Positions 23,401 to 36,500 of a stretch of 64,000 nucleotides of DNA are shown here, in pieces (position 1 is the first letter of the stretch; the number at the start of each line of letters is the position of its first letter). The DNA comes from Volvox africanus (Eukaryota; Chlorophyta; Chlorophyceae; Chlamydomonadales; Volvocaceae). Location of the stretch: NCBI GenBank assembly GCA_030268105.1, contig BSDZ01000019.1:2210001-2274000 (forward strand), given 5' to 3'. Made by a program: the position numbers and the translations under genes. The notes under the pieces are model-generated. The model had not been told where the DNA came from. It did not search any database and saw only the letters and a program-made list of their open reading frames with translations.

Positions 23401-26400
23401 TGCTGATGCTGATGCAAGTGTTGTCGGTTACAGAGGCGCCCCATCACCGTACTAATGGAGCCCCCGGCCCCGCCAATGGCGGCGGCAGCTCCCCCGCCGG
23501 GACCACCTTCGCTTCGCTCCCACATGACCGCCAGCAGCATGGCGGTGGTGTGGTGTGCCGTGGCCGCTAGGAACACGTCCGCGTTAGGGTTGGCAGGGTT
23601 CTGCATAAAAGCCACGCAGTCACCAATCCAAACTCCAGCCCGATTTGCAATGGCCTCCGCTAGCAATGTGTTCTCCACAAGGTAGGTCTGGCCCTCAACC
23701 TGGGCGGCAGCGGAAATGCAGGATTACAAAAAAAACACGATGGGAGTGGGGTTCGAAATTGAGTTGCAGGCGCGGGCAACCAGAAATAGAAGCGACTCTA
23801 CAAAGCAGGGCAGCGGGAAATGCAAGAGGGGGTGATGAGTGAGACCCTGACATGAACCCCAGCAGCAACGGTGCGTGCTGACCCAACGGCCGAATGTGCC
23901 GAGGTTTCAATTTCAAAGTTCACGTTGCGTTTATTAACTCGAATCCGGTGCAATTTCGTTCCGGTCCGTATCTTAGATGATCTCATTGCTATGGTTTGGA
24001 TAGAGGCGCAGGCCCCGGTCAGGAGTGCACACTGGAGTGCGTCCCCTGGGCCTGGATGGCCCTTCCGCCCTTCCGCCCTTCCCTCGCCTGGACGTCAAGC
24101 TGCTCACCTGCAGCTGGTGCTGACTGAAGTTCGACGCCACCCCTGGATCTAAGCTGCACCACAACCCCATCTCCCGCCCAGGCTCTCCCATTAAGCTCCC
24201 TCCACCGTAGAGCCCCGGCTGGGACAAGCTCGAGCTCCCGCCACCGCAGCGGTAACCTGCCGGTGCCGCTGCGCCCGCCGGTCCAGCACCCGACATGGCA
24301 CCCCCCGCAGTGCCGCAGCCCAGAGCTCCGGCAGTGCTTTGCAGCCTAGTGGGCGGCTGCAGCTGCGGTAGAGGCTGTAATGGCAGCTGCGTGCTGGAGA
24401 AGCCATACCGCTGCTGATGCAGCTGATGCTGTGCTTGTAGTAACGATGGCGCAGTCGGCGGTCCTGGCCCTGATTCCACGGGGTCAGGCACAAGGTTGGC
24501 CATCAAGTGCATCTGGACCTGATACTGAACGATGAGGGACGCCACGTAGGGGTCGTGGCTGGAGCAAGGCGACACCGCCGACATTCGAGATAACCTGGAG
24601 TGGGGGAGCGGTTAGTGGCAGTGCCCTAGTTAAGTTGGGCGCCCCGATGGGACGGAGTGACCCTCCCTCCCTCCCTCCCTCCCTCCCTCCCTCCCTCCCT
24701 CCCTCCCTCCCTCCCTCCCTCCCTCCCTCCCTCCCTCCCTCCCTCCCTCCCTCCCTCCCTCCCTCCCTCCATCTTAACCCGGTACTAACCAAATACGGGG
24801 CCAAACGGATAGGTTCGGATCCAGATCAGAATCCGAGATAGGATCCAGGATAGGATCCAGAACAGGATTTGAGTCCTATCCTGGCCCCTCATTCGGTAGG
24901 ACAGGATAGGCCACAAATTCCCCAAGGAACCCCACCCACAGCACCCACCCATCATCATGGAAGATGTTGCATTATTCCGTCCACCCACCCATCAACGCAC
25001 CTGCCCCGGGGGGCCAACAGGCCGCTCCCGTTGGCTCCAGAAGGCACTTGCGGGGTGGCCTGCTGCATCTGCTGTGGTTGCTGCTGCGCCTGATGTGGCC
25101 CGTCCACGGGGCCAACTCCAGAGCCGCTGCCCTCATGCAGCGCGGATGCCGCGGTCGACTGGGAGAAGCGATGAAATGCAGGAGCAGCTGCTGCTGTAGG
25201 AAGGACGTTGGGGGGGGCCATGCCCCCAATCCGGTCCGCGGGGCAGGCACATTCGTCCACTGCTGACGCCAGCACGGAGGTGTACGGAAGCGCCTCGTCG
25301 AATATGATGGCGGAGGAGGCGTCCGAGGCTATGCACGCGATGCGGCAGGTAAGGCGCATCTGTTGAAGTTTTTCTGTTTAGGCGGAAAAACATGGATACA
25401 AAGTCGTTATGGGTGCAGTAGGGTTGGTTTCGCGGGAGGCGGTGCCGTGCAGAACGATAATCAACGGACCCGCGCACAGGTACCGCGGAGGGGAGGGGGA
25501 AATTGGAATCGCGCGGCGACGGTGGCAAAAGAGGATATGAACTAGTTCTTCATTTAAACCTTTCATATTCTTTTGTAGAATCTGTAGAGATGAATCACCT
25601 ATTTAAGCAAGCAACCAAGGAACGCCACGGAGGCCATAGTGTGGATCTGTGAGAAGCCACCAAGCAAATAGCATAGCAGCGTCAGTACAGCACAGCGACG
25701 TCAGCACAGCGGCGGCACAGTTATGTGACGACCTGTCGACAGAAGCCGCTCAGGGGCTGGAGGGAGCCTTACTGGATCTGTCTTTTCTGGGTCCCGAGAT
25801 GCACGTCTCTACGCCGGTTGCGCACCGACTCTGGGCAACCTCAACGCATCCCCCGGCGTTACCCCCGTCAGCCATGCGCCATGCACGCGTCAACGTAACC
25901 CCTACCCCACCTACCGCTCTGCAGCCGTACGACGCATCTACTGAGTATACGGATGAGATCGTCCAGCGAGTCCACCACCATGAGCTCCTCCACCACCCCG
26001 CAGTATCCCACCAGCTGCCGGTCCCGAAACAGGTGGCCTAAATAAGCGCCCAGGAGCTCCATGGAGGTTTGCCACCTTAGCGAGAAACCACGAGCACGTG
26101 ATGGCCGAAAGGACGGAAGAATAGAATCATTACTTTGGGCTCTAATTGTGACTGAACGAGTGGAAGGAACGACACACTTATGGCAAAGGCGCGTTTAGCT
26201 GGACTGCTATGGCGGCTGGGTTTCAATCGATTTTCGGACGTCGAAGAACGGTTATATGGATGACAGGAGATGGCTCGCTGCACCAGAAAGCCAAGCCTTT
26301 CCAGGGCCGCGTAGGGTAGCTTTCACCATCCCAACAGGTGGTGGATGCAGCTCCTGACCATCAGTCACTTCCCTGTAGTTTGCGCCTTAGCCCTGGCTTT

Positions 26401-27753
26401 CATGTTTCATGTTTCAGTAGTGCATGGAATTACCACATCCCCCTCCCCGCCACCTGCACCTGCACCTGGCTCCCCGATGACCTACATTGGTGAGTCAAAC
26501 TTGCAGGGGTCTTCATCCGCCAGCGTTAGCACTGCCACGGTTTCGGAGCCTACCGTAATGGCAGCCGCCATGAAGGCCGCTAGGCCTGCTGCCTCACGCA
26601 GCGCCTCCCAGTCATTTGGTAGCTCATCTCCGGGTACTTGGCGGCGCAGGAAGCGCTGTGGGGTGCATGGGTGCCAGAAAGGAGGATGTTGTTTGAGAGA
26701 GGCGGGATGGAGGGAGCGACTTGGGTTCCGCCAGAGCACATAGGTGAAGGCGAGGAAGCGTCGAATTGATCATCGTGGGAAAGATCGCGAGTAATGTAAA
26801 CCAGCAGTAATGAATACAGGTCAGGACAAAGGCCAAGATCGCCCAGCCTAGTCGCCCCATATCCCGTCCATGTCCACCTGTTGGGCCGCCACCTGGTAGA
26901 GGGACGAGGCATTGGACGCGTCCAGGAAGTGCGGCAAACCCACGGGACACAGCCGCGCGAGGCGGCCTCCCGCCACAATGGGCAGGTAGGTGATCCCCGT
27001 GGAGGACAGCACCGATGCACTAAATGGGAAGGAAACAGAAGAGGTTGAAGCGGAATTAGGAAAAAATGAACAAAGAGTTCCAAGGGATGGCCGGATTAGA
27101 TGGGCGTGAAGGGCGCGGTGAAGGCGATACGGTCGCTTTCATGGGGGTTCCAATTCGTACCTGGCGTACGACACTCCGAAGTGGTCGGCCAAGATGTTGC
27201 AAGTTCGGCCTAGCTGGTGATAGCTGCTGCCAGGGATGCCGCTGCATGCTCGCATGACGTCGCCCAACTGTTAAAGAGCCGGAAACCAGGATAACATGTC
27301 AAGGGGGGTTGGCTGCACAGTTACGGAGGATTGTTGGCGCCATTGGAAAGTGAATGAGTTTCCACAGGGAGGCATGCTGCTGCACATGAAATTGTGGGGG
27401 GAGGGCATCAGTGCACATGCAGTCCGACCTGGGTTGTCGTTGCGGCACAGGGTGTCGGAATGTGATTTAGGTGATTTCTCAACGTAGGAACCGCCCTTTC
27501 CAATTCCCAACTATCGCAGAAACGTGACATTCATTAGGAAAAGTTGATAGTCCTCCCTGACCTTTGACAAGTCGTATACGTTCTGTGACACTTGAACTGC
27601 GATGTCATCCTTGCAGTGTACAACCTCAGTGGGTAAGGCGGTTGTAACTTCTTTCGGTAAAGGGGTTATCACCACGGGAGATACTGATTCTTGTTTCTCA
27701 TCGCGACGGGGCGCGTGACAACAACTAGGAAAGCAGGAAACCCATGTTCGCAT
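14411..27753 (-). CDS. TKL/Raf-like Ser/Thr protein kinase with GAF-like N-terminus
   Basis: Model of 21 exons, phases all consistent, 1519 residues. Exons in transcription order: 27562-27753, 27161-27267, 26878-27019, 26486-26655, 25915-26075, 25001-25373, 24108-24594, 23277-23699, 22466-22900, 21803-21983, 20914-21344, 20367-20525, 19849-19944, 18810-19121, 18284-18388, 17691-17804, 17114-17294, 16679-16736, 16363-16443, 15793-15843, 14411-14711. The kinase fills about 1060-1450: glycine loop GSGGFG at 1067-1072, Lys1087 in VAVK, HRDLKPQN with Asp1287, DFG at 1311, APE at 1349-1351, and CWDSEPRRRPT near the end. All catalytic residues are present. A low-complexity insert of about 90 residues follows HPNIVQ, and the activation loop is long. 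Residues about 65-260 and 258-890 resemble GAF-type sensor folds broken by Gly/Ala inserts and a Gln/His run at 637-662. That reading is weaker than the kinase call. No membrane span or signal peptide is seen. The ATG at 27753 is the only ATG upstream of the first splice in its frame. Confidence 0.85.
14826..14981. repeat. CT-rich microsatellite in the last kinase intron
   Basis: About 155 bases of CTCTCTCCCT repeats between kinase exons 20 and 21. Read as protein it gives spurious RERERE or LSLSLS frames on both strands. Those are not genes. Confidence 0.9.
16929..16965. repeat. (CCCCGT)n microsatellite
   Basis: About six tandem units, inside the kinase intron between exons 17 and 18. Confidence 0.85.
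24661..24770. repeat. (CCCT)n microsatellite, 110 bp
   Basis: About 27 tandem CCCT units without an interruption that I can see, in the kinase intron between exons 6 and 7, just upstream of the exon 7 acceptor on the minus strand. A pure polypurine/polypyrimidine tract of this length can form triplex DNA and is a common source of assembly error. Confidence 0.95.
24827..24910. repeat. Short GGATAGGATCCAG tandem repeat
   Basis: Imperfect copies of GATAGGATCCAG within the kinase intron between exons 6 and 7. No coding potential. Confidence 0.5.
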
Positions 27754-30591
27754 CGTTTTTCGGGCGCAAGCCTGAGGTAGCCAGAACCTTTTAAATTCCA
27801 AACCAAAACACCCTCCGTTATTTCAGTACATTCCTTTTTATTTCAAGCTCCACAGCTAAACCAGCCCCAGGCCCTGCCACATTAAATAGGAAAACTGTAT
27901 GGGCTATGCTGCCGGCATAAGAACGTCAATAAAAGTTCTCTCAACTACAGAAACGTAGGAGATGAAGCAATAAACATCACTGTCGACATCAAGTAGAAAT
28001 CACAGTCATGCGCACATCAAATGTAACCTCCCAGCGCCACATAAGTAACGGGAAATCTGGGATAAACATACCTGTTTGTTGAAATATCATTGTGCCCCTA
28101 TCGTACACCCCGTACCACATTGTGATCATGCTTGGGCGCAGCGTTTTATGCAGGTACGAAGTGAAGAAGATAAGCTGTTTGATGCAGGATAAGCTTGACT
28201 GTCACCGATTTCAGAAGGGCTATACGATGCGTATGACAACCGGGGCCTGGCTAAGAGCATGGGACTTAGGATATGCCCTCTTCACATTTTGTAAAAGCAA
28301 ATGCACGATGCCATTTTCTCAATGGGTGACGAAGGAGCATGGAATGTGCGCATGCCATTAAACGATTGTGAGCAAGGAGCCTTGTGTCTGACCCCACTGC
28401 TGAGGTCGAAACCCATTAAAAGCTGCGACTATACGCATAATCATGGACGGCTAATCCGGAATGAGTCAGAGTCTCCGGGCGTCCAAAGAAGTTGCCCTAG
28501 CTATGGTGGCTACAGTATGAAACCGGCGAGTTCACGATCTCAGCTGGCCATGTCGTTTCCATTTTCCATCAGAAATAGACTTGAATGACCTAAAGTTGTA
28601 GTCGTCGTGTTTAGGACCTAGGCCAGAAGGCCGGGATGACGGGAATACGGGAACGAAACGGAACGCACGATGATAACGCGTCGTAAGACTGTTACACATC
28701 GTCGGTCCAGAGGTCGACCCTTGATTCCCTGCATGTTCAATGGCGTTTTTCAATTGCAACAGGTATCCGACTCGCTATCCGTAACACGTTTGGCGTAATT
28801 TGCTCGGAAGGGGTCTCACCTAGAACATCGATGTCGGTTTGCAATTGCTTCATTTCCTGCCACATCAAAAGTATCTCCGCAGCTGCGTAAAATGTGTCTG
28901 ATTACACGTATGCATTTCAAATGCAGCATCGCTGAGACTCGTCCTGACTCATTCACTTGAACGTAGACCAGTCCGGCGTTCGTGCCATCATGCTCACGAT
29001 AAGGCTCGCAGGGGATGCATATTTGTTGACCAGGGTTCCTTACGGTTGCTTCAACAGGCTACTGTTCAGGTTTGATTGCCACGAGAGTTTCTGAGGTTAT
29101 CTGTTCACGTCACCGTACCTACCAGGATTGGAGTCGCTGACCATGAATCCGGATTATGACTGACTCGAAATCTACCTGCTGCACGTTACTTCCTGCCTTT
29201 CCTGCGCACGCCGGGTGTGCAATTCGACGGGTACGACGGGAACTCTGAAGTATGCTGCTTCTTCCCTCTTAAAACAATTTGCAACGACTGTAAGGTCACC
29301 AAGCGGGGAGTGCATGAAGGTGCTTCTGCGTGCACTGCGTTTTAAAGGAAGGGCGATTCAATGCTTCTAACTTCATGATCGCCAGGCTGCGCACCCCAAC
29401 GCACCAAAAATGTTCGGGTTTGGCTCCCAGCGGCCGTCGAGAACCCGTCCTTTACTCAACACACGCCATGGTTCAGGTCGACGTAAGGGGATGTTGAAAA
29501 GGCTGCAGGGATATTGATCAACGTGAGCCGTACCTAATTGCAGGTTGTTGTCATCAGGGGTATCATGGGTGATCAGAGACCCTTGGTCGCCCACCACCTC
29601 TAGTCATGCCACAACGATGTTAATTGAAGCTGGGAAGTTTAATTGCCATTTTTTGTTGCATTGACTATGGACTCGATAACTCACAGGACCGAACAACAAA
29701 AACGTTGATATGCCTGCTGAGCTGCCGCCGCTGCGATGACTGGACAATTGTCACCATCGCGACGGCTTTTAGCGATGCCCAGGGGTATACCTTCACAGAT
29801 GGCAAGAAGATATACCCCTGGGCATCTGTTTGGAGCCAAACTCTTCTAAAGGGCGGGGCCAGCGTGTTGCACCGTTCGGCTTAGATAGCCAGTTCCTCGC
29901 TCCGCTGACATAAGGTAGATACCTGGCCCAGAGAGCGTGATTGTCATCTTCTTCCAAGCACAGGGATGTAAAAGCAACGAGTTACTGGTGGATTCCTCGC
30001 TCCCTGGCTCTCTCGTGCCTTGAGCCAACCCTAGCCAAACCCACAGGTACGGCTCCGCCAAAAAAGTGTTGGTGAAACCAGCCTGGCGGAGGTCCACTTT
30101 AAAATTTTTGTGCACAATAAATATATCACCTGGACCCGAATCCCTTGGACTGGATTAAAAGATCTGCATCGTATGACTTAGTCAGGACGGTACCCCAATA
30201 ATCAGCCCAATCAGGCAAACCCGTGGATTCTAATTGTGCATCTCGGCACTAGCCACAACCCATTATACTTATTTGTTATAAAAAGGAATTGCAGATGAAG
30301 TAGGACTGAGAAAGGTGAAATCCTAACTGACTGGAAAAACGTTCTTACTGAATTATTTGCCGCTGCAAGCCACCCGGATTTCATAGAGTCAATTTGTATA
30401 TTAATTATCTCATGCGCCTGACTATTTGTGAGATCGTCACTCTGGCACCCTACAGTCTAAGGGAAGTTGACCGTTGGCGTATCAACCATGCCATAGGAAA
30501 TGTAACCGCCATGAAAGTTTACAGTTGGGTCCAGTTTACAGAGAGCTATCACAAGATAATAATAAGAATGGTCATATCACATGTCTGCTAA
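27754..30591. other. Divergent intergenic region between kinase and SHPRH genes
   Basis: The two large genes start away from each other, so this 2.8 kb should hold both promoters and 5' leaders. No frame longer than about 95 codons and no domain was found. The sequence is visibly more AT-rich than the flanking genes. The one clear structure is the perfect inverted repeat at 29774-29826. Confidence 0.5.
29774..29826. repeat. Perfect 16-bp inverted repeat (hairpin)
   Basis: Arms GATGCCCAGGGGTATA (29774-29789) and TATACCCCTGGGCATC (29811-29826) are exact reverse complements around a 21-base loop. It is not followed by a T run and lies about 770 bases before the SHPRH start. It could be a small RNA hairpin, a protein-binding palindrome, or a remnant of a fold-back element. 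Confidence 0.8.
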
Positions 30592-33500
30592 ATGCCGCGT
30601 AAAAAGGGCACCCCGTCACGTAGACTAGTCCTGCCATTAGCAGGCGCGCGCGAAGACGATGAACCCGATTGTAATGAAGACCTTGACGATTCCGCGGTGC
30701 CATGTGGGCGTCCAAAATCGCGGCGATTCGAGATTGAGTTGGACCCTGTGCCGGACTCCAGGCCTACCAAACGCAGGCGCAGAACGCTCACTTTGGAACC
30801 TTGGAAATTTGATATACATGTTGATGTGATCGAAGTCCACAAGCTTCTAGGCTTTTTACAGCTGAACAGTGTCTTGGCAGCGGTTGACGAGGTTGGCGAC
30901 GCCGCTCGGGCAGTTGTTCGTGTTTCCGGGACGGGCAAACCGGAGGAGGCTTCCTCATGCTTACTGGAGTGTCGTTATCTTGCGAGCGGACAGTCCCTGA
31001 CGGTAACTTTAAGCCTTGGGGACTCGCACTGCGTACCCTATTTTGAAGCCCCTCCTCTTTAAACGTGTCCATTCCTGTTAATCACAGGCGCATCTTACGT
31101 CCCCAACCTTTGAAACAGCACGTAACCTGGTGCGCTTGCTTCAAGACGGACTATTGGGTTTCGCCCTTGAAAGTCCATGCGGTCCCGATGCTTTCTGCCG
31201 CAGCTCTCAACCTGTTATGTACGCATGGAACTCTGAGTCACCGCCTATCCGATTATTTCAGCAGACCGTTAGGGGCGCACTCGTCACTGGCATTAGCCAG
31301 GACGTCCGGCCCAGTTTATCTCTGGATTGGGAGAGTTGGCAACCCGCAGTATACGTAGCGGGGCCTAACTTCTCCGCGCTCAACTGGTGGACGTCCGACG
31401 ATGTGAGTAAACGAACACCCAACCCTTCAGGCACTGCGTCGTCCACAGCGCCGCCGACCACCGCGGGGACCTCGGCCTCAGGCACATCGGCTGTTACAAC
31501 GAGCCTTAGGCTGGGTGTTTGTGCCGCAGCGCTGGAACGCCTCAAGGCTAGCGACCCGGAAGACGGGCACCAGCATGTATGGCAGGTAGGTACATGCCCA
31601 GGCAGGTAGGGCATTCTAGCTGCAGATATAGGAGGAGTGATAGCCTGTCGGGTCCCAAACAGGGATCGTTGTAGTCGGACTGTATGGTGCGTGGGTCCGG
31701 ACTTCGGCCGCCAGACACCGGTGCGACATCGCAGAGTTATTGACTAAGGCTGGGAGACATACTGAGAGTGTTTTTTGGAGAGATGATGAGTAAAGAATTC
31801 AATGTGTCTTGGAATTTTACCTGACAAGTCACGCTAAGCTATTTACCTATCCACTCTTGACATAGGCCCAACTGCTGGACGTGCTCGGCTGGCTTCTACC
31901 CCATATTCTTGTGGACGGCGCTAAGGTGAAGCAGCCTGCTTCGCCCCTGGAGCCCCCGCTGCCAGGAGTGCCTCTTGAAGCGGTCCCAGCTCCAGAGGGA
32001 GCGGGACCTCCTATGCTGAATGGCGGCGCAGCCGTGTCCATGGAACAGTCTCTGATCCGAAGCCCGGGGAAACCAGCCTACTCGAATGGAATCACAGGCC
32101 GAACAGCAACCCTTCCCACGCAAATCATGTCCCCAGGTTCGGCAGCTACGGCGGGGCAGGGCTTTGACCCTGGCTGGCTGTACAGCGCAGTAAAACCCGC
32201 GGGAGGGGAGCCCCAGTGGTTAGACGATCCAGTGGAGCTGCGGCCCCAGCTGCGGCCCTACCAACGCCGCGCAGTGGCGTGGATGCTGCAGCGGGAGCGA
32301 GCTCCAAAGGAGGAGGGAGGAGGGGTAGGGACTGAGCTGGATGGGGCTGGAGGTGGCCTCACGGCAGGGAGGCTGCAGGGGCGGGCCATGGACCGGCGTG
32401 AGGCTGTTGCCGTTGGGCCGCCGGGCTTTAGGAGTGCTTTGCTCCACCCGCTGTGGCGGCGTCTGTACACGCTGCCTGGAAGCGCAGCCGAAGCCCTGTA
32501 TGTAAACGCTTACACGGGCGCCCTAGCTTCGGAGCCGTTTCCGGCCCCAAGACCTGTGCGGGGCGGCATTCTGGCGGATGAGATGGGTCTGGGCAAGACG
32601 GTGGAGCTGCTGGCGCTGATCACTGCTCACCGCTTCGTTCCATCTCTTCCAGAGCCACCGATGGAGGAGAAGGTGGCTGAGGCTAAGGCTAAGGCTGCTG
32701 GGAAGGGAGGCAGAAATATAAAACGTGACAAGGTGCATCAGGTTTTGAGCGACGATATTAGATTCTATTGATTGCGGGGCCCTTGCAGTATTTAAATGTG
32801 GCGACGAAGGGGCCGAGGAACCGAATCCTTAGATGCTGCGAATTGCACGGCTCGATCAGATTTTCGCAGTGACAATGAGCTATTGCAGCAGCGGCAAGTA
32901 GCTGGCGCCCAAGTATGTGATTGAGCTTGGAAGGTTTGCGTGTGTGCTATTGTGCGTATCTTAGCCCTCCCCCTCCCCCGTGGTTGTAACGCCGCCACAT
33001 CGGCATTCGAGACGTGCTCGTGACGTGCACAGGTCACCCCGCCTCGCATGACCTCACGCGGCCTCATTCAGGGTGGGACGGCGTCGAGACAGGAGGGTCA
33101 ACGTCCGCCGGAACGGGTGAACTGCCCATGCGGGGTGAGAGCAGACGACCCGAACGACCCGAGTGTGGAGGAGTACGTCGGACTATGGATCCTGTGCAAG
33201 TGTTGCAATGTATGGATGCACGGCGCCTGTGTCGGCGTCAAGAAGGCGCTTCGCGATGCCTGGGTGTGCACTCGCTGCCTGAGAGACCGCGCGCTGGCCA
33301 CGGTGGGTACATTTGCTGGTGGATAGGTTTGCTGGCGTCTCCCAACGTGTCAGTGTCCAGGGACGAGGGGATGGGCTCTTGAAGTCTGGAGTATCTAAGC
33401 GAGCGAGCGGCTGGGTCGTTTTACCTTCATGCTTTTGCAGCCTTTTTTATGGCAGTTACCTCGCAGTCGGGGTGAAAAGACGTGGACGGGTTTTAAGGAG

Positions 33501-36500
33501 ATATTGTTGCAAAAGAATTATACACGGAAAGCATTTGAATGCATATAGGGAGGATGGCGCGGATGATACGATCCCGCGCCTGCTGCATACTGCCTAGTTC
33601 ACCTGCCCAGTTGAGTGCATACGTATATGCTCTGCGATCACCACCTCCTCGCCACCTCCTCGTCATGCAGGTATCTGAGCCGTGTGGGGCAACCCTAATC
33701 GTCGTCCCGTCGGCCATCCTGCAGCAGTGGTACGACGAGATTCGGCGGCATGTGCACCCGGGAGCGCTGCAGGTCGTGGTGTACGGCGGTCAGATGCAGC
33801 CGGGCATTAGCCGCATGGGCCATCACCTTGTTGGCGCGTTCACCAGGGCTGGTGGCAACGGCGGAAACGCAGCAGCAGCAACAGCAGGCCGGCGAAGACC
33901 TGTGGCTGGGGGAAGCAGGGGTGACGAGGTTGATGTGGCTGCGTCTATGGTGGGTTAGGAACGAACGACTTTCGGAAACAATTGACCTGGATTTGCGTAG
34001 AGCATACTGTTTTGCTTGAGCGCGCAGTAGCCTTTACCTTATAAAAGGTCGGAAGTCTGCAAGAACCGAGACTCTGTTTCCGTAGGCTGGTTTCCCCCGT
34101 GTCCGGGGTCCATGTGCCTACTTGCTTGATCCTGCTTGCCTTTCAGTGACTTTTTCCTTTTGTTCCCGCTGGATGGTCCAATTAAGTGATGCTCAAACCA
34201 TCCCTGGCATGCAGGTCGTCACCGCATCCGATTTGGCGGCTGCTGACGTTGTATTGACCACGTACGACGTGCTAAAACGCGACGTCGCCCGCCAGCCCGA
34301 CCTGGAGGTGCCCGAGCGCAGTCTCCGTCACGGCAAGCGGTGAGACCTCGACGGATGGGCCAATCCAGGTCATTACTGGAGTTGGACTTTGGGCAACGCG
34401 CCTTCGCTGCTCCCAAAGGCGATTCAGTTACTATCGACATCTTCGCCTCCGTGTAGTATGGTTTCGCAGTCCCGCTCTGACCTTCGTCCCTGCATCCACA
34501 GCTGTCCCCCTTTCGAACGTCATTTCAGGCTCTTGTAGCTGAGGTCTTTCCAGTGCCGATACCGTACGTGGAACGTTTTCTCTTGAGCGCGGGGCGCTGC
34601 TGAAGGCACTGCCATGTCTGCATTAGCGGGTTGCAATGTGCGTTCGGCAACGAGCAGCGGGCAGTGATCCGCGCAGCGCATGCTACATATATGAGCCGCT
34701 GTCTTGCGTGTTTTTATTTCTTGGACTCCCAAGCTCACCTTTCCGTCGGCGGCGGAGAGAGATCGCTTTCGAATGCTCTGGAGACATTCGATCTATACAA
34801 AGATTATTAGAAGATATAAACCCTAAGATAAACCCTAAGATATTAGAAGATATTGCTGACCTGCGCTCCCCGTCTCATTGTCCCCGCCCCCCAACCGCCC
34901 ATAGGTACGAGGTTGTCCCAACGCCTCTGACACGATTGCGCTGGTGGCGAGTGGTCTTGGACGAAGCCCAGATGGTGGAGAGCAGTACAGCCAAGGCTAC
35001 CGAGATGGCGCTGAAGCTGGACACGGTCCACAGGTGGGTGGGAGGCCGAGGTCGAGGTCGAGGCATGCGTGTCTGTGCGTGAGGGTGGAGGAAGAAAGCA
35101 ACAAACACACCGGGGTGCTGCCGGACTCGGAAAACCAGGGAAGGATCTGAACACCGGGATCTCGGTCAGCGTGCTGCACAGGCGAGAGATTGTTCATGTC
35201 CCTTTCCAGAACCTGCAACGTGTCACCGGCTCACGGCAAAGGAGTTGCGGCCTGACCCTCATATGACCCATGGGGCGGCGGAATCGGCTGCAGCTTGCAT
35301 GCGTAGGCGGTCTGCTTCATCGGACATCTAGCCATGCTGCAGGCAGCGACTACGTAACTTGCGCACACGTACTGCGGATTTTGATAGGGAGAAGATGATC
35401 TTAGTACATTGTCGAGGTTGCTGTGCCGAGTCCTTTTGTCCGTTGCCAGGACGGCTCGAACGCCGGTTCGGGGATTTGCCTCATCTTCCCCACATGGACT
35501 CTATTCAGTTGGGTGTCCATGCCGCTGCCACTGACGGTAACCCGCGGCATAAGCCACCTGTGTCCGGATCTGTAGGTGGTGCGTGACCGGCACACCAATA
35601 AGCCGTGGCTTGGAGGACGTGTACGGCCTGCTGGCCTTTCTGGATGCCCGCCCCTGGAGCCAGCGGCGGTGGTGGAACCGTTGTGTGCAACGCCCCGTGG
35701 AGGGGGGTGACCCGGCGGGACGGCAGCTCCTGCTCAGTCTCCTGCGTCCAAGCGCAGAACCGGACATTCGCGGCGGTGGTGGCGGGAGCTCTAAGGGGGG
35801 GCTGATGTGGCGGAATGGCAAGCGGGATGTGGAGGAGGAGCTCGGACTGCCCCCTCAGAGCACCCACATCAGCCATCTGCGGCTGAACGCTGTTGAGCTG
35901 CACTTCTACAACCGGCAGCACCAGGTGAGACTGGACGGGAATGAGGGGGAATTCCGTGTGTGTGGGGTGTGTATGGCGCACAAGGGATGACGTGGCAGTT
36001 AGCGGAGACTTGATTCCGCGGAGGATTCCTCAACTTCAAGGGCGTCCAATCTTTCATCCACTTCAATCGATTATGCGGAAACCCGAAAAGGCAAAACTCT
36101 TTCTGGCGCCCAAATCAGGTCTCCTCCATCTTTCCGTCTTGCCTGCCCCTCTGCATTCAGGATTGCGCCGCCAAGGCCCGCGCAGTGCTGCCCCCCCGGG
36201 TCGTGGCGGCCATGGAGTCGGGCCGGCTGCTGGGCGGTGCGGATGTGCAGATTGAAGAGGATGAACAGGGGGGCGCCGGGGTGCGGGGTGATGATAGTGG
36301 TGAATGGGAGCTACAGCCGAGCAGACAAGACGGGATTGGCCGGGGCTCTATTACCAGAGAGGAGGTAACCGCTGCGGTGGTGGAAGGCTCGGGCCCGGCA
36401 CATGAGCAGCGGCAGGCGGAGGTCCAAGAGGAAGGCAAGGAACTACCTGATACACGGCTGGGGCGGCAGGAGGGTGGGGTGGAGCTACCTGATACGTTGA

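Noticed and set aside
24484..24804. [10 protein letters not shown] frame
   Set aside because: Translation of the (CCCT)n repeat joined to the start of kinase exon 7.
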